Position numbers and translations under genes: made by a program. The notes below the pieces were generated by a model. The model searched no databases. It was not told where the DNA came from and saw only the letters and a list, made by a program, of their open reading frames with translations. From Chroococcus sp. FPU101 (GTDB lineage: Bacteria > Cyanobacteriota > Cyanobacteriia > Cyanobacteriales > Microcystaceae), in assembly GCF_017312365.1 (NCBI RefSeq), contig NZ_BLJI01000018.1, positions 25,512 to 89,511 on the forward strand: DNA of 64,000 bases. Direction: 5' to 3'. Shown one piece after another: positions 47,220 through 55,996 of the stretch. Position 1 is the stretch's first letter. Each line of letters starts with the position of its first letter.

Positions 47220-47630
47220 TTAGTCTCTTAATAACGCTCTAAACCCTGATTGATGAAAATGATGATCAGCAGTCAGGGAATCAGTAATTCCTCGATTCTC
47301 CATTACTATGAAAGATATACAGTCAACCAACCCCCACTCCTTTCTCGTTGCTTATACAAATTGAAAGCAGCCTTGTATAAATTATACGTTAATAAAACGA
47401 CCTCAATATTTGGATCAGTTTCAAGTGATTCCAAAAGTTGAATTGCGGCTATTCTGTATTTTTGTTTAGAAAGCGCATTCCCTATTTCTAACAATATCGC
47501 CTGAGTTGTCACTTAATGAGTTTTGTTAGCCTCAAGCTGATTAGCAATTTGAACAGCCTTTACATGGGTTTTGATCTGTAATTGAAGATAAAGCAATTGC
47601 AAAAGAAGTATCCAAAAAAACTTCAATCAT
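47220..47630 (-). pseudogene. Broken PIN-domain (VapC-like) toxin gene
   Basis: Read with repairs, the minus strand gives a full PIN protein of about 136 residues. It starts MIEVFLDTSFAIALSSITDQ with the catalytic Asp, continues HVKAVQIANQLEANKTH, then VTTQAILLEIGNALSKQKYR with the second acidic residue, and ends DKEWGLVDCISFIVMENRG through GFRALLRD. Three lesions are visible: an extra C after GATCAAAAC near 47563, a TAA after KTH near 47518, and a lost base near 47338. The ATG lies inside ATGATTGA, overlapping the ancestral stop of the antitoxin gene. No functional toxin can be made. Confidence 0.82.
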
Positions 47631-47859
47631 TAATAGAAAGGTTTTCGCCATATAAGTATTAATCAATGTTTTCTGACCAACCTGGTTCACCTTGCAACTG
47701 CAAAGATTTAGCAGTTTGAAGAAATGACTTGGGTTGTTGTTCTTCGTCGGGTATAACACTTTCAAGAATAATCCGAACTCTTGTACCTGCCTTTATGTTT
47801 AAAGGTACTTCCAGCTGAAGGGATGTGCCATCAAATATAGCTTCTAGTTCTTGGAGCAT
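47623..47859 (-). pseudogene. Truncated antitoxin gene of the VapBC-like pair
   Basis: The ORF from ATG 47859 reads MLQELEAIFDGTSLQLEVPL, then SFLQTAKSLQLQGEPGWSEN-ID and stops at TAA 47659-47661. The same frame continues YLYGENLSIND to a second stop at 47623, where it overlaps the toxin start. The YLYG tail is typical of cyanobacterial antitoxins that precede PIN toxins. One nonsense change has therefore removed the last dozen or so residues, which usually wrap the toxin. The remaining 66 residues could still be made and might retain DNA binding or folding. Confidence 0.72.
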
Positions 47860-47964
47860 AATTATCTAAAGGCGATGGACTATCTTCAGAATTTTAACAG
47901 GTTTAATTGCTTAAGATCTTTTCTTCTATCTAAACCTTTAAATACTCACTCCAATCTCTCCAAA

Positions 47965-48017
47965 TGTAGCTCACCACACCTCACACCGAAAGATATTGGA
48001 TAGAATGTAGAAAATGT
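47965..48017 (+). repeat. Dispersed repeat, copy 1 of 3
   Basis: The 53-base core begins TGTAGCTCACCACACC and ends TAGAATGTAGAAAATGT. It matches copy 3 (56783-56835) at 47 of 53 positions by hand alignment. Weaker similarity extends about 35 bases to the left. It ends 13 bases before the hisB tail fragment. Confidence 0.8.
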
Positions 48018-48030
48018 TGTTCATGCTTGA

Positions 48031-48084
48031 CAAATCGATCCCCGTCGGGCTGAGGCAATTCCCAGTTCTAAAGGAGTATTGTAA
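48031..48084 (+). pseudogene. Second copy of the last 18 codons of hisB
   Basis: The segment reads [17 protein letters not shown] and a stop, against [17 protein letters not shown] at the true hisB end (47120-47173). By hand alignment 48 of 54 bases agree and the last 21, AGTTCTAAAGGAGTATTGTAA, are identical apart from nothing. Most differences are third-position or conservative, so this is a diverged homologue of the hisB end rather than a fresh copy. It has no start and cannot be a gene. Confidence 0.85.
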
Positions 48085-48175
48085 AAAAATACAGTAAGAT
48101 TTGTCATTAGTTTTTTGATAACTACTACAACATCTCACTTGTAATTAATCTTAAAACATGATTGGAGAATCTATC

Positions 48176-48512
48176 ATGAAACAAAAAGAATTAAATGAAC
48201 AAGAACTTAAAGAAATTTTAGAATTAGCTAAAGAAGCTGAAGACAAAGCTAAAAAAATGAATGAATTATTAGGATTCACAGTGTTAAATATCAGCATTGT
48301 TACGAAGATACAAAGATTAAAGGCGTACAAGAGTATCGCTCTATACAAATAAGTCTGGCTTAAGTCTCTGCGCTATCAACTCAATAGGATAACAAAGAGA
48401 AGATTATCGATTTGATACTAATGTTGAAAAAAGTGTAACTGCTCGCCAACAGAATCAAAATTACGATAAACTTTAGGCATCTTTAAAAAATGATGGCTGG
48501 AGATTGAATTAA
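48176..48512 (+). pseudogene. Probable broken small gene with an intact helical 5' part
   Basis: GGAGAATCTATC before ATG 48176 is a fair ribosome site. The ORF MKQKELNEQELKEILELAKE onward runs 58 codons to 48352, but its last 25 residues look unnatural. Two later stretches in other frames look more protein-like: YEDTKIKGVQEYRSIQISLA from 48301, and YRFDTNVEKSVTARQQNQNY from 48405, followed by DKL-stop-ASLKNDGWRLN ending at 48512. Each step shifts the frame by one in the same sense. I read this as one decayed gene of unknown family. The alternative is a genuine 58-residue helical protein. Confidence 0.4.
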
Positions 48513-48516
48513 ATCT

Positions 48517-50010
48517 ATGTCTAATCATTCTTTTTCACCTGCCGAACGTGAAGGCAAAGACCAAACAGCAACAGAACTTCGACAAGATACAACTCAAACC
48601 GAACTAAATAATAAAAACGCTCCAGAGATTAAAGAAATAGAGCCTAGTGGAAGAGCACGGGAAGTTCTACTGCGTTTAATTCCCATTGGGATTCTACTCG
48701 GAGGATTTACTTATTGGGCGATCATCGGGGAAATTCCCAATCATGTACAGGGACGGGCAGTTATTTTGATTCCTCGATCAAATGTTAATATTCAGCCGCG
48801 TCAAGGGGGACGGGTTTTAGCCTTAAATGTTCGCTCAGGAGATCAAGTCAAAAAAGGACAAGTGTTAGCCGTTTTAGAATTTCCAGAATTAGAGACACAA
48901 CTACAAGATAAACAACAAAAGTTAGCCGATCTCAAAAATCAGAATCAACGAGTTAATACGGTTGAAGTGGATCGCCGTCAGTTACACGAAGAAGCAATAG
49001 AACGCCAACGTCAAGCCAATTTAGTACAGATTAAGGCTCTTGAGGAACAGCTTGCCAGTAATCAGGCACAGCGCGAAGCTTATCTTCATCATCTTAAATA
49101 CCTCAACAATTTCCAAAACTCGACCGATCAGCGATTGGAAGCTTACGAAACATTGGTCAAAGAAGGGGCCCTTGCACGATTAGATTTTGAGTCCTATCTA
49201 TTTCAGTTTAATAAACTAGAAGCTTCTAACTCGATCAATCGAGTGCAAGTAGAACTAGATCGACTCAATGGAATTAATGAAAGTTTACGAGCGCAGTCTT
49301 TAGCATTAATAGCTCAGAATAATGTACTCGCAACCGATCAACGCCAAGTCGAACTCCAAGATACATCCAGTGATATCTCGCGTTACAATGCGATCGCCGA
49401 TCAACAGCGAGAAATCAACACCCTAAAAACTCAAATTCAAACTAATAAAAATGTAGTCAGTCTTTACGATGGCAAGATTTTAGAGATAGCCGTTAATCCA
49501 GGAGAAGTCCTAGCTGCAGGGGGTCGCATTGGTACTTTAGAAATCGCCAACTCTAACACCAAGACTAATGTAGTCGCCATGTTTCAAAGTGGGGATGCTA
49601 AACGATTAAAACCTGGAATGAAAGTGGAAGTTGTTCCAGATCTTTATGATCGTGAACGCTATGGCGGGATTATAGCGAAGGTCGTCGAAGTTGGGGAGCA
49701 ACCTGTAACATCAGCCGAACTGACTAATTTAGTAGGCAGTAATGAACTCGCCTCAAAGCTACTTTTAGGAAGAGATGAGGATGATCGAGACAAGCCAATC
49801 CCCACCAATGCTAGTGTTACCGAAGCAATTTTAGAATTACAAACCGATAAAAATACACCAAGTGGTTATCAGTGGACTGAAGGCACTGGAACGCCTCATC
49901 CAATAACGAATGGAACGACAGCAGACGCACACGCAGTAGTCGAAAAACGTTCTTTAATTAGTTATCTTAATCCTGCTTTTCGTTGGATTACAGGTGTTTA
50001 TCATCGCTAA
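48517..50010 (+). CDS. HlyD/EmrA-type membrane fusion protein
   Basis: A 497-residue periplasmic adaptor. A polar N-terminal tail of about 50 residues is followed by one membrane segment (LLRLIPIGILLGGFTYWAII), the first lipoyl half (IQPRQGGRVLALNVRSGDQV), a long coiled coil (about residues 130-310), and the second lipoyl half with a beta-barrel (YDGKILEIAVNPGEVLAAGG). It would link an inner-membrane exporter to an outer-membrane channel. The genes that follow encode a tiny membrane protein and a FUSC-type exporter, so the partner is probably the latter rather than an ABC ATPase. Confidence 0.87.
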   Translation: MSNHSFSPAEREGKDQTATELRQDTTQTELNNKNAPEIKEIEPSGRAREVLLRLIPIGILLGGFTYWAIIGEIPNHVQGRAVILIPRSNVNIQPRQGGRVLALNVRSGDQVKKGQVLAVLEFPELETQLQDKQQKLADLKNQNQRVNTVEVDRRQLHEEAIERQRQANLVQIKALEEQLASNQAQREAYLHHLKYLNNFQNSTDQRLEAYETLVKEGALARLDFESYLFQFNKLEASNSINRVQVELDRLNGINESLRAQSLALIAQNNVLATDQRQVELQDTSSDISRYNAIADQQREINTLKTQIQTNKNVVSLYDGKILEIAVNPGEVLAAGGRIGTLEIANSNTKTNVVAMFQSGDAKRLKPGMKVEVVPDLYDRERYGGIIAKVVEVGEQPVTSAELTNLVGSNELASKLLLGRDEDDRDKPIPTNASVTEAILELQTDKNTPSGYQWTEGTGTPHPITNGTTADAHAVVEKRSLISYLNPAFRWITGVYHR

Positions 50011-50029
50011 TCGAGGTTAAAAATCAAAT

Positions 50030-50200
50030 ATGGTTAAAAAGCGTTCTAGATGGTGGGTTTGGTGGTTTAAATGGTGGATCATCGCAGCGACAATTATTTT
50101 TATCATTATGATTAATAGTGAGCCTCCTCAGCTTTGGTTCTGGCTGGTCACATTTTTTGCTTTGATTTTGTATGGGATTGAACGAGCAATTAACAGGTGA
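50030..50200 (+). CDS. Tiny tryptophan-rich two-helix membrane protein, AaeX-like position
   Basis: The 56-residue ORF starts MVKKRSRWWVWWFKWWIIAA, with basic and Trp-rich residues, then has two hydrophobic segments (about 17-28 and 36-50) and ends YGIERAINR. It starts 19 bases after the membrane fusion gene and ends 22 bases before the FUSC gene, all on one strand. In E. coli aaeXAB a 67-residue membrane protein, AaeX (DUF1656), accompanies the same two partners; size and topology match but I see no clear sequence similarity. Function is unknown. Confidence 0.65.
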   Translation: MVKKRSRWWVWWFKWWIIAATIIFIIMINSEPPQLWFWLVTFFALILYGIERAINR

Positions 50201-50222
50201 GTAGCAGGAGGTATAAAAACCC

Positions 50223-52379
50223 GTGGATATTAAAAACTCACTGATTCTTAAACAAGGCTTAAAGTTTGCTCTCGGTGCAACTCTTTTAACCCTCTTTTTC
50301 TGGCATCGTTCAGATCTGTTAGATAACTATATTTATCCTGTTTTTGGTTACGTGTCAGTCGTGATTGAGCCAGTTATAGGAGGTGCAATCATCGCAGGTT
50401 TGGGACGCTTGGGAGGGAGTGCTTTAGGTGGTTTCATTGCGGCTATCTTGATCAATTCTTATGGGATTAATGGTGCAGGATTCTATATTATTCCAGCACT
50501 AACCTATATTTTTGCGGCTCTAATTTGTGAAACCTATCGATGGCAAGCAGCATATTCCCAAGCGACTCTCCTCGGTGCTTTGATTGCAATGAGAGCAGTC
50601 GGAACATCAGGACAACAAAACATCTGGCTTTACTTACGATCGCGGCTTTTTGATAACTGGATTGGGATCGCTTTTGGGATGGCTGTCACTTTATTATTCT
50701 GGCCACAGAGTACCCAAAATAACTTAAACCGAAACTTAATTCAAGTTTTACAAGATATTCCTCGTTTGTTTAGAACAATCATTGATTGCTATCTAGCCAT
50801 CGATTTAGCAGACAATGGTACTAATTTACTCAATCGTATTCAGAAGGCAACACAATCTAGCTTCAAGATTTTAGCGGGTTCTTCTCATGAATTCGAGAGT
50901 GAAACGTTGGTTCAAGAAAACTGGAGTGGAATTTTAGCGATTCAAAGTCAATTAACTCGGCAGTTAAGCGATCTAATAATATTAAAAAAGCAGCCACAGA
51001 ACTTAGCACATCAGTTTACGGTTGAGTTAAACCAATTAGCTGAACATCTAACTCAAAGTTGTAAGGCTTTAATCAATCTTACTCATTCAAAAAAACTATT
51101 GACAAATTATCAATTTTATCATGCTGAACAAGATTTAGAAGCCATTGAGGGTAAACTGAATCAGCTACGAGCTAACGGAGACATTGATCGCTATCCCGTC
51201 CCAGAAGTTTTGGAATTTTACCAATTTCTCCAGTTAGTGACTCGATTGAATCAAGAATTGCAGTTGTTACAGGATAAATTAATTCATAAAGCAGAAGTCA
51301 CCACAACTTATCAGCGATCGTCTTTGATCACTTTCCCAAAATGGACTCCTTTGTCCCTGAAACGAGTTTTAGAAATTGTAGGATTAGGGCTGATTATTGG
51401 AATGGTGCTGGCGATTATTCGTCATATCGAGTTTCCCTATCCTTCAGCCTATGAGAAAGTGGCTGATATTATCGTAGTTGGTCTAATCGTGACAGTCATT
51501 CAACCGACACGAGGGCGAGCGATCGCGCTTGCTTTAGCCGCTACGATTTCTTTATATGTGACACTCTTTTTGATCTATCTAATAGCCAAATCCTTTGGTT
51601 ATAACCCTTTTAGTAGTGGGGTTGTCTATTTTTTCACATACATCAGTTGTACTGTCATGGGGTTTACACCAGTCGCTCGTATTGGAGCTATTGTAGCCGC
51701 CGATGCTATTGGTAAGGATATTTTTCCCTACTTCGAGCAAGGGATTAAAGCGGCACTAATTTCGGTTCCGATTGGTGCATTTTTAGGAGTCGTACTCACA
51801 ATCTTATCTGTACAAGGATCAGCTTCAGACGGCTTAGAAGAAAGCTTTTCTGTAACCTTTAAACAGATGGGCAAGTTATATCAAAGTTTATTAAAGAATA
51901 CACTTTCAGCAACGGATATCACTCAACTTAAAAGTGAAATTGCACAGGCGATCGCCAAACATCCACCCTTAATTAAAATGGCGAGTCTTGAACAAATTTC
52001 TAGCGTCTTAGCAACTCAACACAAAAATCGTTGGAATATCTTACTCGACTACGAACAAAAAATCTTTGCACAACTGGGTACATTAGAAGATTCTGTAGGG
52101 CAACAGCAAATTTTACCGGAATTACAGGCAATTACACAACGAACCGCAAATGCTTTTAATGATATTGCTGAGGCGATCACGAGCCAAATGGTTCCTCAAT
52201 TTCCTGATTTATCCTTGTTGATACAGGAGATAGAAACAGTTGAGGAGAAATTATTAAGTTTACGGATAGAGAGTCGGAATTATCCCTTAGAAACGTTAAT
52301 CCCTTTAAGCTTAATGTTGATGACGATTAAAGCGATCGCCACCACCTTAAATCAAATGAGTCGAGATTTATTAACATAA
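50223..52379 (+). CDS. FUSC/ArAE-type exporter (AaeB/YccS-like)
   Basis: A 718-residue membrane protein with the duplicated FUSC layout. An N-terminal block of about six helices (residues 10-165) is followed by a soluble helical region (165-385), a second membrane block (about 388-530, with VIQPTRGRAIALALAATISL), and a C-terminal helical domain. Members export aromatic acids or other amphiphiles and usually pair with an HlyD-type adaptor, here encoded upstream. The start is GTG 50223 with CAGGAGG at 50205-50211. It is convergent with the hydrolase gene, ending one base from it. Confidence 0.84.
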   Translation: MDIKNSLILKQGLKFALGATLLTLFFWHRSDLLDNYIYPVFGYVSVVIEPVIGGAIIAGLGRLGGSALGGFIAAILINSYGINGAGFYIIPALTYIFAALICETYRWQAAYSQATLLGALIAMRAVGTSGQQNIWLYLRSRLFDNWIGIAFGMAVTLLFWPQSTQNNLNRNLIQVLQDIPRLFRTIIDCYLAIDLADNGTNLLNRIQKATQSSFKILAGSSHEFESETLVQENWSGILAIQSQLTRQLSDLIILKKQPQNLAHQFTVELNQLAEHLTQSCKALINLTHSKKLLTNYQFYHAEQDLEAIEGKLNQLRANGDIDRYPVPEVLEFYQFLQLVTRLNQELQLLQDKLIHKAEVTTTYQRSSLITFPKWTPLSLKRVLEIVGLGLIIGMVLAIIRHIEFPYPSAYEKVADIIVVGLIVTVIQPTRGRAIALALAATISLYVTLFLIYLIAKSFGYNPFSSGVVYFFTYISCTVMGFTPVARIGAIVAADAIGKDIFPYFEQGIKAALISVPIGAFLGVVLTILSVQGSASDGLEESFSVTFKQMGKLYQSLLKNTLSATDITQLKSEIAQAIAKHPPLIKMASLEQISSVLATQHKNRWNILLDYEQKIFAQLGTLEDSVGQQQILPELQAITQRTANAFNDIAEAITSQMVPQFPDLSLLIQEIETVEEKLLSLRIESRNYPLETLIPLSLMLMTIKAIATTLNQMSRDLLT

Positions 52380-52380
52380 A

Positions 52381-54009
52381 CTATTTATTCTGAAAATCCT
52401 GAATCGCCTGACTTAAAGCAGGTTCGGCGGCCGAATCGATGATATAAAATTTAAAAGGCTGATTTTGGCTGAGATATTCCCCGTAAGCAGAGGATAAATA
52501 CGGGCGAAATTGAGCATTATTAGCAGTATAAACCTCAAAAAAAGCGATACTGATGGGATGCCGATAACTAGCAAGTAAGTTAGGATCAGCAAAGGCTAAT
52601 TTAGGAATTGCTTGTAAGCCTTGGGTCACACCTGCATCGAGTTCAGATATATTAATATGGGCTTGTCCTTCTGCTAATCCTAAATATTTATTCGGTGTGG
52701 TTAACCAAGTAAAAGTACGAACTTGCTCTAAAACAAACGGTGTAGCTGGATCAAAATTGCCACCAACAACCATTAAAGGAATCTGAATTTTGGCTAATCC
52801 TTTTTGACCAAAAATGGTACTTTCTACAGGATTTTTCAGCAACACAGCATTTACTCTAGGATCTCTAAACGAGTAGGTTTGGCGCGGCAGACTCAAAGCG
52901 CGGCACTGAAGGAATAATGAGACATTAAGACCACTATAGGGAAGATCGCATTCTGATTTTAGATAATCCCAAGCAATTTCGGCTCCCGCAACGGCTAAAG
53001 CAGTATATCCCCCAAAGGAATGTCCCGCAACTCCGACATTTTCTGTATCTAATCGTCCACCAAACTCTGATTGATTGCGACGTTCTAATTCATCGATCAG
53101 GAAACTGATATCTTTGGGACGATCAATAAATTCATTAACATCGAAAACTTCTTTAGCATAGCCGTCGAGGAAAGCCTGTTTTCGTGGCGCATCACTACCC
53201 GTATGTTGTGGAATGGCAGCAACAAAACCGTATGAGGCTAGATGTTCGGCTACATCCTCAAAATATTCGGGTGAAGCACCTAAGCCATGAGATAGTATTA
53301 CAACAGGAGTTTTAGGAGTCCGCCAAGTTTGGGGAATATAAAAAAGTACAGATAAAGTACGCCCTCGACTCGTATCTGTTAAAGTAACGGTTTCTTTGCG
53401 GAACTTATATGTACCTTTTTGGCGAAGATTAGGAAGTTGTTGAAAATCAACGGTGTTAGACTGTGCTTCTTTTGCTGATAGTTGCGCCATTTCCTTAGTA
53501 AAATAGTCCGTTGCTTCAATAATGCGATCAATAGTTCTCTTGAGTCCGATCAGATATTTCCCTTGTAACTCGATATCAGTAGGGAACTTCCGCAAAACAT
53601 TAAGTAATGTTAAACCTTCTGGCTCAAAAGCAGCTTGTACGATTGCCGCACGAAGCGCATATTTACCATTTTCACCCCCTGGTATTGTAATGGCTCTACC
53701 CATACGAGTTAGAACATCTTCACCCATTGCGCTGTTAAAAAAACGAGACAGCATAACTGGACTGACTTCAATCGGTTTTAGCAAAACTTCTCTGAATTTT
53801 TCCTGTTGTTCTGAACTTGCTCTAGCTAGAAAAAGTTTTAAATCAGCATTAATCTTACCTTCTCTAGCAAAGGTTTCTAAAGAATCGACCTTGACTGGCT
53901 CATCTAAAGGCCCATAGAGCAAAAAGATGTTTTCGGCAGCTACAACAGGGAGAGCCGTCAGGAAAGCCGAACAAAAACTAAAAGCTAGTGTTTTTAGCAT
54001 AATTTTCAA
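52381..54009 (-). CDS. Exported alpha/beta hydrolase with N-terminal DUF1400 domain
   Basis: A 542-residue protein. A signal peptide (LKTLAFSFCSAFLTALPVVA) is followed by a DUF1400-type helical domain (about residues 25-150, with FAREGKINADLKLFLARA), then a hydrolase domain resembling platelet-activating-factor acetylhydrolases or dienelactone hydrolases. That domain has VVILSHGLGASPEYFEDVAE, nucleophile GHSFGGYTALAVAG, the acid in VVGGNFDPATPF and the histidine in EGQAHINISEL. It is probably a periplasmic esterase or lipase. Cyanobacteria often carry several such proteins; the substrate is not known. Confidence 0.84.
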   Translation of the reverse strand: MKIMLKTLAFSFCSAFLTALPVVAAENIFLLYGPLDEPVKVDSLETFAREGKINADLKLFLARASSEQQEKFREVLLKPIEVSPVMLSRFFNSAMGEDVLTRMGRAITIPGGENGKYALRAAIVQAAFEPEGLTLLNVLRKFPTDIELQGKYLIGLKRTIDRIIEATDYFTKEMAQLSAKEAQSNTVDFQQLPNLRQKGTYKFRKETVTLTDTSRGRTLSVLFYIPQTWRTPKTPVVILSHGLGASPEYFEDVAEHLASYGFVAAIPQHTGSDAPRKQAFLDGYAKEVFDVNEFIDRPKDISFLIDELERRNQSEFGGRLDTENVGVAGHSFGGYTALAVAGAEIAWDYLKSECDLPYSGLNVSLFLQCRALSLPRQTYSFRDPRVNAVLLKNPVESTIFGQKGLAKIQIPLMVVGGNFDPATPFVLEQVRTFTWLTTPNKYLGLAEGQAHINISELDAGVTQGLQAIPKLAFADPNLLASYRHPISIAFFEVYTANNAQFRPYLSSAYGEYLSQNQPFKFYIIDSAAEPALSQAIQDFQNK

Positions 54010-54043
54010 TAAAAAAATTTGTTGATGTTTTATTTGTACGAGT

Positions 54044-55786
54044 TTAGTTTCTCATTTGATCGATAGATTGAGAGCAAAAGGCTGATACGGCTGATCCAAT
54101 AGTCGGAAAGAAGCGTTCTTGACCCATGATTTCAGTTAGTCCATTGCGTTTTAGCATTCTATATAAAGGACTCTTCGCCCTAGCAACAACTAGAGTAATT
54201 CCTTTTTCTGCTAATTCATGACAAAGGTCTTCAAGTTTAGCCGCCGCCGTTGTATCAATACCCGCCATGAACTCAGCATCTAAGACAAACCAGTCAATAT
54301 TTGCTGTCTGAGCCACTACAGAACGCACTCTCGCTTTAAAAAAGTCTGCATTAAAAAATAGGAGCGATGAATCAAATCGATAAATTACTAGCCCCGAAAT
54401 AGTCTGAGCATTAGCCTCCTCCTCGATATCATGAAACCCATCTACCCCTTGAATTTGTCCAAGAACCGCATCATGGGGTCGCGATGCTTTATGAACTAAA
54501 TGAATGATTGCTAGTCCAATAGCAATTAAAATACCTTTAAGAACCCCGATCGTCATTACTCCAATCATCGTTAAAATAGACAGGCGAAATTCTGGAATAC
54601 TAATCCGATAAAGTCGCTTAAGAGATTGAAGATCGAAAAGTCCTAAAACAGCACTAATCAGTAGAGCAGATAAAGCAGTAATCGGTAAATAAGCCAAAGG
54701 CGCCGTCAAGAATAGCAGCACTAGTATCATAAAAATCGCTGCCGCAATACCTGTTAATTGGGTTTTTCCGCCAACAGAGTCGTTGACAGCAGTACGTGAA
54801 TCAGTGCCACTCACCGCAAAGCCTTGAGAGAGACCAGCAGCAAGATCAGAAATGCCCAGAGCAATTAATTCTTGATTAGAGTCAATCTCATAGCGGTTCT
54901 TCATGGCAAAGCTTTGGGCTGTAACCATCGCGCTATTGAAGCTAACAAAAGCCAAACCCACCGCACCTAAGATTAATGGCATCAAGTCACTCTGTTGTAT
55001 CAGAGGAATTTTTAAAGGCGGTATTCCAGCAGGAACTTTACCAACAATGGCGACTCCTTGTTGAGCAAGATTGAAGAAAATAGACACGGCGATCGCAAAA
55101 ATTACTCCAATTAAAGCAGAAGGTAACTTAGGAGCAAAGTGTTTGAGGATTCGTAATAAAAAAAAGACAGACAAACCAACGGCAAGTGTTGGCCAATGCG
55201 TTTGATCTAGCTTAGAAAAGAATTCAGCTAGTAGATGAAAGAATCCATCGGATTGTAGAGAAAAACCGAATAGTTTCCCCAACTGTCCCACAATAATGCT
55301 CAACGCAATCCCATTTAAGTAACCAGTAAGAATCGGCCTTGATAAGAAATTGGTCAAAAACCCTAGTCGAATCAATCCGCCAATGATGCAGAAGATCCCG
55401 ACTAACATCGCCAAGACCATTGATAGAGAAACATATCGCGTCATATCTCCTATCGCCAAAGGTGCTAAGGTTGTAGCAACAAGAGAACAAGTAGCGGTAT
55501 CAGGGCCAACGATTAGTTGTCGAGATGTACCAAAAAGAGCATATACAATCAGTGGGAGAATGCTGGCATACAAACCATGAACAGGAGGCAACCCCGCTAG
55601 TGAAGCACAAGCAATACCAATAGGTACAGCAACTGCCGCCACAGATAACCCTGCTATAAGATCACTTTGTAGCCATGCAGAATTATAATTACGGATTGCT
55701 GCTAGACCTGGCATCCATCGAGATATCTGCTGCCGACGGTTTGTACGAATCTGATGAGTTTTTGTCATTCTTTTTCTTACACTCAC
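54044..55786 (-). CDS. SulP family anion transporter with STAS domain
   Basis: A 580-residue transporter. The membrane domain of about 12-14 helices includes the SulP signature around ASLAGLPPVHGLYASILPLI and VGPDTATCSLVATTLAPLA. A C-terminal STAS domain (about residues 450-570) is marked by GLVIYRFDSSLLFFNADFFK and VLDAEFMAGIDTTAAAKLED. SulP members carry sulfate, bicarbonate (BicA) or other anions; this sequence is not close enough to BicA from memory to name it. The ATG at 55768 (MTKTHQ) is an alternative start. Confidence 0.9.
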   Translation of the reverse strand: MSVRKRMTKTHQIRTNRRQQISRWMPGLAAIRNYNSAWLQSDLIAGLSVAAVAVPIGIACASLAGLPPVHGLYASILPLIVYALFGTSRQLIVGPDTATCSLVATTLAPLAIGDMTRYVSLSMVLAMLVGIFCIIGGLIRLGFLTNFLSRPILTGYLNGIALSIIVGQLGKLFGFSLQSDGFFHLLAEFFSKLDQTHWPTLAVGLSVFFLLRILKHFAPKLPSALIGVIFAIAVSIFFNLAQQGVAIVGKVPAGIPPLKIPLIQQSDLMPLILGAVGLAFVSFNSAMVTAQSFAMKNRYEIDSNQELIALGISDLAAGLSQGFAVSGTDSRTAVNDSVGGKTQLTGIAAAIFMILVLLFLTAPLAYLPITALSALLISAVLGLFDLQSLKRLYRISIPEFRLSILTMIGVMTIGVLKGILIAIGLAIIHLVHKASRPHDAVLGQIQGVDGFHDIEEEANAQTISGLVIYRFDSSLLFFNADFFKARVRSVVAQTANIDWFVLDAEFMAGIDTTAAAKLEDLCHELAEKGITLVVARAKSPLYRMLKRNGLTEIMGQERFFPTIGSAVSAFCSQSIDQMRN

Positions 55787-55882
55787 TTCACGCTAGTCTG
55801 TCAGTCTGTTATTAAAGGCAACAACTAAAATAATCCTAGCTAAAGTTTTGAACCCTAGAATAATTCTCTCAATCACTCTATG

Positions 55883-55935
55883 TGTAGCTAACCACACCCC
55901 GTACCGAAAGACATTAGATAGAGTGTAGAAAACGT
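55883..55935 (+). repeat. Dispersed repeat, copy 2 of 3
   Basis: The core begins TGTAGCTAACCACACC and ends GTGTAGAAAACGT. It matches copy 3 at 45 of 53 positions by hand alignment. It lies between the SulP gene start and a broken antitoxin gene. CACTCTAT at about 55874 and ATAGAGTG at about 55918 add a perfect 8-base inverted repeat in this copy only. Confidence 0.78.
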
Positions 55936-55996
55936 TCTCTTGTATTTTTCCTTCTGATGATTTATTCGGCTGTTGTCTCTGTGCAATCTATATTTC

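Noticed and set aside
47250..47765. Several short ORFs inside the 47.2-47.8 kb patch, including a 74-codon minus-strand one and a 63-codon plus-strand one
   Set aside because: They are pieces or shadows of the frameshifted PIN-domain pseudogene; the repaired reading explains them better.
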